This document shows, piece after piece, positions 14,122 through 21,231 of a DNA stretch of 21,231 nucleotides. The DNA is taken from the NCBI RefSeq assembly GCF_000485595.1, contig NW_014578742.1:38646-59876 (forward strand), in the 5' to 3' direction. A program made the translations under genes and the position numbers. Position 1 is the stretch's first letter. Each line of letters begins with the position of its first letter. This DNA comes from Priapulus caudatus (Eukaryota; Priapulida; Priapulimorpha; Priapulimorphida; Priapulidae). Below the pieces are notes generated by a model. It ran no database searches and was not told the origin of the DNA. It saw only the letters and a program-made list of their open reading frames with translations.

Positions 14122-15343
14122 GAATATTAGTTTGAATTTATGGTGTAACAGATGTGTGTTGAAGAATCCGTTTTGCTGACAGTTTAGATAATTTGCAAAG
14201 GAAAGTTAAATTATCTATTGTCGGATTTTCTGCGCCTATTCAACAGTCCAATAATTTTAGTTCATTATCTGGGGATTTATCTAACGTGTATAGTTATGGG
14301 TGTATAGGAACGTACATGCTAATGTAATACGTATTGGTTTTATAGTGTAATTTTAAGATGGAAATATAACTGCACAATACATGTGCGTTATTTCACATAA
14401 TGCCTTGGTGCGTTTTTCTTTATAATCTATGGCGTGAGACTTTATCGAAATTGCTTTTTGTTTTGCATGGGATTCTCACGCATTGCCAGATTAATGACGT
14501 CATTCAACGTACAACATTATACATTCACACATTTGCAAGAACAGGTGGTTAGAATAATTTCACACGTTAAAAAGTTTATGCAAATCAGCAGTGCTACATG
14601 TAATACTAATAGGAATTTGTCAGGCGAACGATTGATCGCGTTTTTCTCCCGAACAAAACAGTTTCGAACGTTTTTTCACGATTTACAATATATATTCGCA
14701 CGCAAAGTCATTCAATATGCAGTAACTAACTATCACGTATTTTAAAAGAGTCCGGCCGGTTGAAATAATATCTTGCGCGCCTACAACTGGTTGTTCCTCC
14801 GATCGTGATTGTTCTACAAAAGACTCTTGTGTGTAAATGGTCCTTCTCACACACACTCTCTGATGTACAAACAAAAAACAGGTTGCAGAAAATTTGGACA
14901 TGGGCCAAAATTGGGGCGAGACAAAGCGTTATATAAATAAAGGAAACTGCACCATCACGTAAAAAGCATCGGCGACCTGATTCTGACTAAGTATGCTTTG
15001 TTGGCTGTTTATGTTTACTTTACCAGGTGCTGGCGATGACGTCAATATGCGCTGTGGGCCGTGCAGACGTTTCTAATAACATTGTCATATCCCTGGCGCT
15101 ATAACAACCAACATAGTGCTAAGTCAACACTAGCTAAGCCGCTTATTAAACCCACGGTTTTAATAACGTATTTAAAACTTTCCGATGCGAAAAGACCTCG
15201 TTTTAATTTCTCCCAGCAGACGAGCTAGAGAACGGCCGCGGTGAAAACCGGTGAGTGAGAGCTCAGCGTGCCTGGCTGTCGTCTGGTCGGCGGATGGATA
15301 TGATTATTGTTTGTGGATGTAAACCGGTCCGATGGGTGATCAC

Positions 15344-15574
15344 TCACTCACTAGCAGGCAGCAGCAAACATTTGTACACACGGAGGCGAGATCCGTCATA
15401 TCGGCAAATAATCGGTAAGTTTCGCATCTCTGTGGCTAACCCCGTGCCGATCTCATCCCTGATCGATCTATCCTTCAGCCGTCTGGCAAATTCTACAGCG
15501 TTTCGGCGCCTTTCGCAGTCGATCTTCGTTGCCATGTTTACAAATGCTTCGCCGGCAGTAAACAACAGCAACAA
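15344..15574 (-). CDS. Possible first coding exon, unknown protein
   Basis: On the minus strand GTAAACATGGCAACG is a good initiation context (A at -3, G at +4), with the ATG at about 15535. The frame starts MATKIDCERRRNAVEF, is rich in charged residues (ARRLKDRSIRDEIG), and runs to a consensus donor in GCTA|GTGAGTGAG near 15350. I do not recognise the family and found no second exon. The opposite strand also offers an exon (about 15361-15412, ending AATCG|GTAAGT), so at most one is likely to be real. Confidence 0.3.
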   Translation of the reverse strand: MLLLFTAGEAFVNMATKIDCERRRNAVEFARRLKDRSIRDEIGTGLATEMRNLPIICRYDGSRLRVYKCLLLPASE

Positions 15575-16721
15575 CCTGCACTCGCTGGCGCCCGTAATGG
15601 CGTGCGGTGCTAGATCTCACATGTTTTACACGTTTAGTACGGCACACGGCCGGTTGTTTATTTTGTTCGCGTTAGTGGCGATGAAATGGCAAAGAGTAGG
15701 GTGTCAGGAGTGATTTGTTGTCGCAGGTAGTACGTGCATAGGTATATGCCTTGAATTTCAACTTCAGTTTAGCGCGGTTCAATCTCACGTTGTTGTCGGT
15801 ACAATTCATGTTGGCCGAGTTCATTTTTAGAATGTGTGGAATTCGGCTGGTATTTTGCAAATCCGATTCTTAAAATTGGCACGTAATTGCAAAAAACGTA
15901 AGCTAGCTGGTGCTATTTTTTGTGTAATGTGCCAATTCAATGAATGATTTCATATATGGTAGGTCTCTAACTTCCCTCGTCCAGTGTACCGAATATGTAC
16001 ATGTACAAAGTTTACATGTACTTTTTTAAAGGCATCAGTTTTACATAGGGTGGGTCTGCCTAGGATAGATCCTCGTGCTGCTCGTATAAGCACCCTCATC
16101 TTGATTCTATCATGCTCGACAGGTGTATCCATCCATAAATTATAATTTATTTAATTTGAGATACTTGATTTTTCGTACCTGTCGAAACGATTACGCAGAT
16201 ATTTGGGTCATCCTTACAATTTTCCAACCACGACAATAAAAAAAATATACCCGAACGACGTGTCGTACGTGGAATGAAAGTCAGTGTGCATAGTATTTTA
16301 CACAACAACGTAGGTGCTAATATAATTGAATTTAATGCTTGAGCGTCTGTTCAAATCGCCATGTTGTAATTTTCCATCGTTGTCGACCAACGCGACAATA
16401 CGATTTATTGCCGCTACTCTAGTGTGAATCGCTCGTATTCATTCGGATCTGCGATAAGGGATATAGTACCCCCTGGCCCCTCCCCCACCACCCCAATAAA
16501 TATTCCCCACCGTGGGTGGGCGGTTGGTTCATTGCCATTCATGGCCATCGCCTCCAAAGTATGTCGGAATGCGTTTCGGTGACGCAATAACGTACATGAC
16601 AGAATATGCGGTACGAGAAATTCTTCGAGAAATTTTTAACGGTTTAAAAAAAAAAGAACGCAACGTCTAACACCTTTTTTCCGAGTGCAATATCGCGAGA
16701 CGGACAAATAAAATTTCTTAC
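15575..16721. other. Single-copy stretch, nothing firm
   Basis: No exon, RNA gene or transposon end is supported. The 16450-16560 part is C-rich with short CCCAC and GTGGG runs, and ATGGCCATCGCCTCCAAA abuts a GTATGT, a weak promoter or first-exon-like context. Confidence 0.4.
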
Positions 16722-16850
16722 ATGTACACCGCCGCCACAGTCAAAATCCCGAAGGTGGGGGCACTTCGTAACGGAGGGCACCTCGCTGCAGCGGCGCCCC
16801 CTCCCGAACGCACAATCGATCGCATCATCGCACGCACGAACGATGTGCAG
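16722..16850 (+). CDS. Possible exon of 43 codons before a strong donor
   Basis: From ATG at 16722 the frame reads MYTAATVKIPKVGALRNG, then APPPERTIDRIIARTNDVQ, and stops at CAG|GTGAGC, a near-ideal donor in phase 0. The family is unknown. It sits directly upstream of ALG12 copy B, where copy A has exon 3, but its phase 0 end does not fit the phase 1 start of exon 4. It is therefore not an alternative ALG12 first exon in this frame. Confidence 0.25.
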
Positions 16851-16878
16851 GTGAGCATCCCCTCTCCCCTCCCCCAAG

Positions 16879-16934
16879 AGAGGACTGTAGAGAGCGCCCT
16901 CTGCAGAGAGGACTGTAGAGAGCGCCCTCTGTAG
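16879..16934 (+). repeat. Two residual 28 bp units at the left edge of copy B
   Basis: AGAGGACTGTAGAGAGCGCCC repeats twice, the same unit as at 8001-8640. Homology between the two ALG12 blocks begins here. Confidence 0.9.
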
Positions 16935-16968
16935 GGAGGATCAGTGGTATTAATGTGAGTATATAGCG

Positions 16969-17118
16969 CAGTGGTTCTTAAACTTTTTTGAGTCATGGAC
17001 CCGTTTGATAATCTGGAGAAAGCTTCGGACCCTTCCCCAGAAAAATGCACATAAGCACATAAATACAAAATTTTGCATACGCCTGGTTCACTGACCCCCC
17101 CGAAGCCCATCCTCATTG
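16969..17118 (+). mobile_element. hAT-like element 5' fragment (copy B)
   Basis: Cleaner version of the copy A element. It starts CAGTGGTTCTTAAAC, with GTCATGGACCCGTTTGATAA, CCAGAAAAATGCACATAAGC and a terminal CCCGAAGCCCATCC. It lacks a 3' inverted repeat, so it is a dead fragment in intron 3. Confidence 0.65.
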
Positions 17119-17165
17119 CATCCTCGGTGTGCATCCTAATGTGTTGCATGCTCGATCGATTGCAG

Positions 17166-17360
17166 CGTTGCTCGCCATGCGTTTCTGGATGGCGCAGGAT
17201 CACCGGCGCTTCGTGCGCTACTCTGCGTTCGCAATCCTCGTCTTTCGCAGCGAGCTGTCGCTGCTGCTCGGAGCGATGCTGATCATGGATCTAGTTTCGC
17301 GTCGCACAACCCCGCTGCAGCTGCTGTGCACCGCCGTGCCTGCCGGCGTGTTCTCACTGG
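17166..17360 (+). CDS. ALG12: ALG12 exon 4, copy B (open)
   Basis: Acceptor ATCGATTGCAG, donor CTGG|GTGAGT. A single open frame encodes ALLAMRFWMAQDHRRF, VRYSAFAILVFRSELSLLLG and PAGVFSLG, matching the family (SAFAIIVFRxELxLxLG, VPAGxxxLG). Entry and exit are both phase 1, the same as exon 3 delivers. In phase and content this exon would splice to exon 3 at 7988. It may therefore be the true exon 4, misplaced, or part of a second gene copy. Confidence 0.88.
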
Positions 17361-17378
17361 GTGAGTGGTGGCCGTGTG

Positions 17379-17385
17379 ATGTGCG

Positions 17386-17436
<51 letters not shown>

Positions 17437-17540
17437 GTGTGTGCGTGTGTGTGTGTGCGTGTGTGTGTGTGTGTGCGTGTGTGCGTGTGTGCATGTGTGT
17501 GTGTGTGTGTGCGCGTGTGTGTGTGTGTGTGCGTGCGTGT
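17379..17540 (+). repeat. (GT)n tract, intron 4 (copy B)
   Basis: About 160 bases of GT with GC interruptions, versus over 400 in copy A. Confidence 0.97.
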
Positions 17541-17559
17541 GTAAAGGTGGCATAGTGTA

Positions 17560-17900
17560 GGTGGTGTAGGTGGCGGCGGTGTAGTTGTTGTAAGTAGCCA
17601 TTAGTTTGGACACTTTGCGGATGATATCTCGTGTGCGAAACACTCGGCGAGTGATGTATGTGGTGTAGGAGGTGTGGTGCGTGCGTGCGTATGTATATGT
17701 GTGTGGTGGTGGCTGCGCTTGTGTTGTTCTGTGTGTGGTGCGATGTATATAGGTAGAGGTGGTATAGGTGGTGTAAGAAGCGATTGGTTTGGATACTTTA
17801 TGGATGACATCTCGTGTGTGAAATACTTGGTGAGTGGTGTATGTAGGAGGTGTGGTGTAGGTGGCAGTGGTGTGGGTGGTGTGTTGTGGGTGACCTGGGG
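17560..17900 (+). repeat. ~183 bp tandem dimer in intron 4 (copy B)
   Basis: GTAAGTAGCCATTAGTTTGG to CTCGTGTGCGAAA near 17591-17640 recurs, diverged, as GTAAGAAGCGATTGGTTTGG to CTCGTGTGTGAAA near 17773-17823. The offset is 183 bases. GGTGTAGGTGG-type repeats separate the units. Confidence 0.75.
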
Positions 17901-18006
17901 GTGAGTGGTGTGGATTGCCCGATCAAGTGAGCAAGTATCGTCCCACACTGGCGTTATGGTATGCTGCATTTATGGCTGCGATCGTATTCACAATAATATA
18001 CTGTCA

Positions 18007-18480
18007 TCTTACTATAATTTGGCGAATGTTGTATGTATGTATGTATGTATGTTAATGAAAGGCTCCGTCAGTTTTGATCCAAATAGCGCCAAATTCACAG
18101 AAGAGATTGATGAATACACGGGACGGGTTCTAAACTATACTCTGTTGAAAACGGTAAAAAAGGCTTAAAAAAAGACAAAAAAAAGGTAAAGATTTGCCTG
18201 AAAATAGGGGGCGCTATATATTTGCCTTGCTAATATTTCGCCATCTGTGAACGTTGTACTGTAATATTTCGCCGTCTGTCAACGTTGTGCTGCATGTAAG
18301 CCAAATAATGATTTTTATGATTTTTCTAAGCCCAATAATGTAAGTAGAAATAAGCATGTAATAATGAAGTTAAATGTCAATGTCAAGGTCAATCGCTTCT
18401 CTTATCTCTCTGGGTATTGAACAGTCGGTACCACATGCATCATAGTCACTAAGCCCGCGCTTAGCGCGGGTTCCAGCTAG
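18007..18480 (+). mobile_element. Non-autonomous Helitron, 474 bp (copy B)
   Basis: It starts TCTTACTATAATTTGG after an A and ends CTAG before a T, the A|T insertion rule of Helitrons. A 7 bp GC hairpin (CCCGCGC, loop TTA, GCGCGGG; 18454-18470) lies 10 bases before the end, as the family requires. Inside are GTATGTATGTATG, CCGTCAGTTTTGATCC and GATGAATACACGGG. It has no Rep/helicase coding and lies in ALG12 intron 4 in the sense direction. The 5' end is less certain than the 3' end. Confidence 0.8.
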
Positions 18481-18508
18481 TGTATATAATCGTTTGTCGT
18501 TGTTTCAG

Positions 18509-18612
18509 CCGCCACAATTGTCATCGACACGTACTTCTGGCAGCGCCCCCTGTGGCCAGAGGGAGAAGTGCTCTGGTACAACACTGTCCAAAACAAGAGC
18601 TCCAACTGGGGT
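18509..18612 (+). CDS. ALG12: ALG12 exon 5, copy B (open)
   Basis: After TTGTTTCAG the frame reads [20 protein letters not shown], then [15 protein letters not shown]. It is almost identical to the family block ([29 protein letters not shown]). I chose the donor GGT|GTATCC rather than the GT two bases earlier, because only this gives phase 0 and a TMPLLWYFYS continuation. Confidence 0.88.
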
Positions 18613-18775
18613 GTATCCTTTTCACAGTGGCCATGTTGGGTCAAAATCGATCGTCGTCCAGTTTCGTTGAACTTGGTTTAAACTTTGGGGGTTTTATGCA
18701 GTAAAAAGTTGATCTCATATACGAAAGCAATTGTTAGCGAAAGTGAACTAATTCGATTGTTATCAAATCAAAATT

Positions 18776-19225
18776 AATTTCTCTCTAACTCTCTCGCATC
18801 TCTCCCTCTCTCTCCCTCTCCCCCTCCCGCCCTCACTCTCCCTCTCTCCCCTCCCGCCTCTCTCCCTCCTCCTCTCTCCCTCCCTCCCTCTCTCTCTCTC
18901 GCGTCTCCTGCTCTCCTCGCTGCTCTCCCTTTCCATCCCTCTCTCTCTCTCTCTCTCCCGCTTCACTCTCCCTCTCTCCTATCCGCTCTCCTCTCTCCAT
19001 CCCTTTCCCTCGTCCTCCCCTCCCCTCCCTCACTCTCTCTCTCTCCCTCCCTCCCTCTCCGCTCTCTCCTGCCCCCTCCTCTCTCTCTCGCTGCTCCTGC
19101 TCTCCCATCCTCTCCCTTTCTCTCACCTCTCTCTCTCTCTCTTCTCTCCCTCTCTCCCTCTCCCCTCCCTGCTCCTGCTCTCTCTCGACCTATCTCCCCC
19201 GCCTCACCTCTCTCCTCTCTCGCTG
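18776..19225 (+). repeat. (CT)n/(CCCT)n tract, intron 5 (copy B)
   Basis: About 450 bases of polypyrimidine up to the exon 6 acceptor, as in copy A. Confidence 0.97.
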
Positions 19226-19252
19226 CTACGTTTCCATAAACTAAAACAACAG

Positions 19253-19505
19253 ACGATGCCGCTGCTCCTGGTATTTCTACTCGCCGTGCCGCGGGCCGCG
19301 CACGAAGCTTTCGCTCGTCCTCAGTCCCCATATGGAGTCGGCGGCTTGTCCTCGACTGGCGCGTGAGGGCGGCTACTGCTCCTAAGGCGTCCAGTTGCTT
19401 TGTCGCCGGCATACTCGCTGCTGGCGGCACAAGGAAGTGCTTCGCTTCATTATGCTAACGTGTTTCCGAATGTGAACGTCGCGCGGCGAAGGCCTGCGGC
19501 AACCG
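19253..19505 (+). pseudogene. ALG12: ALG12 exon 6, copy B (frameshifted)
   Basis: It begins ACGATGCCGCTG for TMPL after CAACAG. One extra C breaks LLWYFYS. Later pieces spell VPRAA and VNVA in different frames, and the HKELRF signature is split by indels (GGCACAAGGAAGTGCTTCGC). The breaks differ in position from those in copy A. That points to independent errors over one true sequence rather than shared decay. Confidence 0.8.
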
Positions 19506-19590
19506 AATAGTAGAGAGGGAGGAGAGGGAAGGGAGGAGGAGGAGGAGAGGAGGAGGAGGAGGGGGAGGAAGGGGTGGGAAGTGAAAGAGT
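19501..19590 (+). repeat. GGA-rich purine tract after exon 6 (copy B)
   Basis: (GGA)n and GGGAGG runs occur at the start of intron 6. It has G-quadruplex potential and is complementary to the CT tract before exon 6. Confidence 0.9.
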
Positions 19591-19727
19591 GGTCAGTTAG
19601 GAGCTGGGAGGGCAGGGAATTGGGTGGTGGAGGGGGAAGATCTCTTATTTGCACATTTGCTTTTTGCATTTGCCTTTTACAGACTTTGATATTGGGTTAT
19701 CATTTAGTGGCCTTGTGTCCTGTGTTA

Positions 19728-19912
19728 ATCTTTCTCTCTGTCTCTCTCTGCCTCCATTCCAATCTCCCTCTGCCTTCCCGTCCCCATCTCTCTCTTTCTC
19801 TCTCCCCCTCTCTCTCTGTCTCTCTCTCTCTTCCCCTCTCTCTCCCCTCCTACCCTCTCGCCCTCTCCCCTCTCTCTCCCCCTTCTCCCCTCTCTCACAC
19901 GTCTCTCTCTAT
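19728..19912 (+). repeat. (CT)n tract, intron 6 (copy B)
   Basis: Polypyrimidine run ending in TCTATCTTGCAG, the exon 7 acceptor. Confidence 0.95.
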
Positions 19913-19919
19913 CTTGCAG

Positions 19920-20089
19920 CTATCAGATACGCGAGCGATCGGCGCGCCACCAGCTTCTCGCCGTTGGCGTCGTCGCCCACATCTTTCTCAACGCGATGAT
20001 ATCGAGTGACTTTGTCAATGTCTCGCGCATGAACTACCCGGGAGGCAAGGCACTGGAGATGCTCCACCAGCTGGAGCCGAGCGATGAGC
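19920..20089 (+). CDS. ALG12: ALG12 exon 7, copy B (open in its useful frame)
   Basis: The frame reads LLAVGVVAHIFLNAMISS, then SRMNYPGGKALEMLHQLE and PSDE. It matches the family (LLVIGHLVVNAAYS, HFNYPGGVAMQRLHQLVP). The donor is GAGC|GTACGT, phase 1, which fits the first bases of exon 8 at 12704 (completing His). The N-terminal few codons may contain one indel. Confidence 0.85.
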
Positions 20090-20127
20090 GTACGTCCCTT
20101 GTTGCTGATGCCCGCCGACCACTTGCT

Positions 20128-20182
20128 AACTTGTCTCTCTCTCTCTCTTTTGTGTCTCTCTCTCTCTCTCTGTCTCTCTCTC
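20128..20182 (+). repeat. (CT)n tract, start of intron 7 (copy B), cut short
   Basis: Same position as the 400-base tract in copy A but only about 55 bases long, ending at the N. Confidence 0.9.
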
Positions 20183-20183
20183 N
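20183..20183. other. Unresolved base (N), probable contig join
   Basis: It is the only N in the window. It falls inside a CT microsatellite exactly where homology to copy A ceases. The expected exon 8 does not follow. Confidence 0.6.
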
Positions 20184-20279
20184 CCCAACTATGTCTCTCT
20201 ATCCCTCCATTCGTCCCCTCTCATTCCCCCGACCCTCGCTCCGTACCTTTCACTTCATCTGCATTCAGGTGTTTACCAT

Positions 20280-20420
20280 TGTACCGCCATCATCAGCAGC
20301 CCCTCCCCCTCCTTCCCCCTCCCCCTCCTCCCTCCCCTCTCCCCTCCCCCTTCCACCCTCCTCCCTCCTCTCGCCAACCAGTTTTTTTCCCAGCAGCAGC
20401 AGCAGCAGCGCACAAACAAC
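20280..20420 (+). repeat. C-rich (CCCCCT)n tract and short CAG run
   Basis: CCCTCCCCCTCCTTCCCCC-type runs cover 20300-20372, followed by about six CAG triplets near 20393-20411. The minus strand is G-rich with quadruplex potential. Confidence 0.85.
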
Positions 20421-20564
20421 AACGCCAGCGACGCTCGAACAGCTGGCTGCATTTTTCCTCCGCGCGCTCGCTCGCCTTTGTAAACAATAATAAATGCCTG
20501 GTAAACACGGTCGCCGCGGCGACTGAGTCAACACGCCCAAATTGGCGGGGCGAAGCGCGGGCGC

Positions 20565-20790
20565 GACGACCGCCGCCGCCATCTTTGCGACGAGTTTTTT
20601 CGGGGCGGAACATCGCTCGGGGTTTCACGCGCAGGAGCTGCAGAGGGCGCCACCGTTGGATGACTTTTAGCGGGATGGACAAGGTGGATTTTTTTTCGGA
20701 AAATCGCTTCGCGCGCTCTTTACTGGAGGGCGCCACTGTTGGAGGAAGTGTCGCAGGGGGGGACGAGATGGCGGCCGCAGCGATTCGGCG
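20565..20790. promoter_or_regulatory. CpG-rich promoter-like region with YY1-like motifs
   Basis: CGCCGCCATCTTTG (about 20573) is the complement of the YY1 core AAGATGGCGGC. ACGAGATGGCGGCCGC follows at about 20762. A 14 bp palindrome, GTCGCCGCGGCGAC, lies upstream at 20509-20522 and recurs at about 20928-20941. The region resembles a housekeeping promoter, but no downstream gene is identifiable in the remaining window. Confidence 0.45.
20642..20745 (+). repeat. Imperfect 83 bp repeat with GAGGGCGCCAC
   Basis: GAGGGCGCCACCGTTGGA (20643) recurs as GAGGGCGCCACTGTTGGA (20726), 83 bases apart. Each copy follows a T6-8 run and a CGG block. The first is AGAGGGCGCC, again CTCF-core-like, here on the plus strand. 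Confidence 0.7.
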
Positions 20791-21231
20791 TGTGCGATTG
20801 GTCGGTCCGCACGCCATGTTATCTCGTTCGTCGCCGTGTTGGCCGCGTCGGCGATGTTTCATTCGGCGTGCTTCGATACACCTGCGCAGAGCAGCCAGGG
20901 TCGAGGTTGCCTCCGCCGCTGCCGCCGTCGCCGCGGCGACTACTCGCATCTGAGAACGCGGTGTCGAGCGTTTTTGCGCTCGGCGTCGCGTTTGGCGTAC
21001 CGCGGCTGCCGCCAGGTGGAGCCACCCTTGCCCCGGAGGAGCGAGCGATCGCGTGTGCATAGTAGAGGTGGTGTAGGAGAGTGGTGGTGGCTGCGCAGGT
21101 TAAGAGAGGGGTGGGTGGTGGTGGGTGCGCAGTTATGCAGGTTAAAAGTACATGGCATGGGATTGGCGCGGGTTGAACCTCCCCCCTCGTCGCCTCCTTC
21201 TCCGCCGCTGTCATGCTGGAGAGAGTGAGAG
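20791..21231. other. GC-rich right end, no gene supported
   Basis: Open frames on both strands are Arg/Ala/Pro-rich and compositional. A GGTGTAGG-type GT-rich patch at 21060-21130 resembles the intron 4 repeats. A 5' UTR or first exon of an unseen gene is possible. Confidence 0.4.

Larger units (their letters stand above)
13705..15343. other. Single-copy stretch without a supported gene
   Basis: AT-richer DNA. The 103-codon frame at 14434-14745 has no family resemblance. Two perfect CRE palindromes TGACGTCA lie at 14495-14502 and 15037-15044. A TATATAAATA string lies near 14931, preceded by GCG and followed by purines, so it could be a TATA box, but no gene start was found behind it. Confidence 0.5.

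Noticed and set aside
14434-14745. 103-codon plus-strand frame
   Set aside because: No family resemblance, no start context or splice support; length is expected by chance in several kilobases.
18454-18470. Rho-independent-type terminator hairpin
   Set aside because: The hairpin with CTAG 10 bases later is the Helitron end; no bacterial context exists.
18541-18556. CTCF-like GCGCCCCCTGTGGCC inside ALG12 exon 5
   Set aside because: It encodes the conserved QRPLWP residues and is one base short of the consensus, so coding explains it.
20293-21060. 255-289 codon frames at the right end
   Set aside because: Composition-driven open frames in C-rich and CpG-rich DNA; no recognisable family.

Overview
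The window is nuclear DNA from a multicellular animal. It holds two spliced protein-coding genes with GT-AG introns, non-LTR, hAT-like and Helitron fragments, and many micro- and minisatellites. I cannot name the species. Heavy CT/GT microsatellite load, GC-rich exons and an hAT terminus of a type known from vertebrates do not settle the phylum. Single-base indels inside conserved codons, concentrated at about 8.1-13 kb, plus one N at 20183, suggest an assembly partly built from uncorrected long reads.

Layout: 1-3300 has no recognisable gene and is dominated by tandem repeats (32, about 30, 40 and 16 bp units). 3494-6401 (minus strand) is a three-exon CCDC51/MITOK gene for the pore subunit of the mitochondrial ATP-sensitive potassium channel; exon 3 carries two frameshifts. 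A short shared promoter of about 120 bp separates it from ALG12 on the plus strand. ALG12 is the ER dolichyl-phosphate-mannose alpha-1,6-mannosyltransferase of N-glycan assembly. Its exons 1-3 (6523-7988) are intact. Exons 4-8 follow at 8877-12800 (copy A) but are riddled with indels.

12900-16850 is single-copy sequence with a GC-rich stretch, a 23 bp x 10 minisatellite of CTCF-like sites, a 20 bp x 7 repeat, a probable poly(A) signal and two weak exon candidates. At 16879-20182 the block holding ALG12 exons 4-7 appears again (copy B), with the same 28 bp repeat edge, hAT fragment, GT tract, Helitron and CT tracts. Copy B reads more cleanly than copy A and stops at the N. After the N, 20184-21231 is C-rich then CpG-rich, promoter-like DNA with YY1-like motifs.

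The two genes serve different organelles: mitochondrial K+ flux (CCDC51) and N-glycosylation in the ER (ALG12). Their link here is the head-to-head promoter. I found no new gene system. The most notable points are the repeated ALG12 half-gene, which is either a real duplication or an assembly artefact, and the dense arrays of CTCF-like cores in and just downstream of ALG12.
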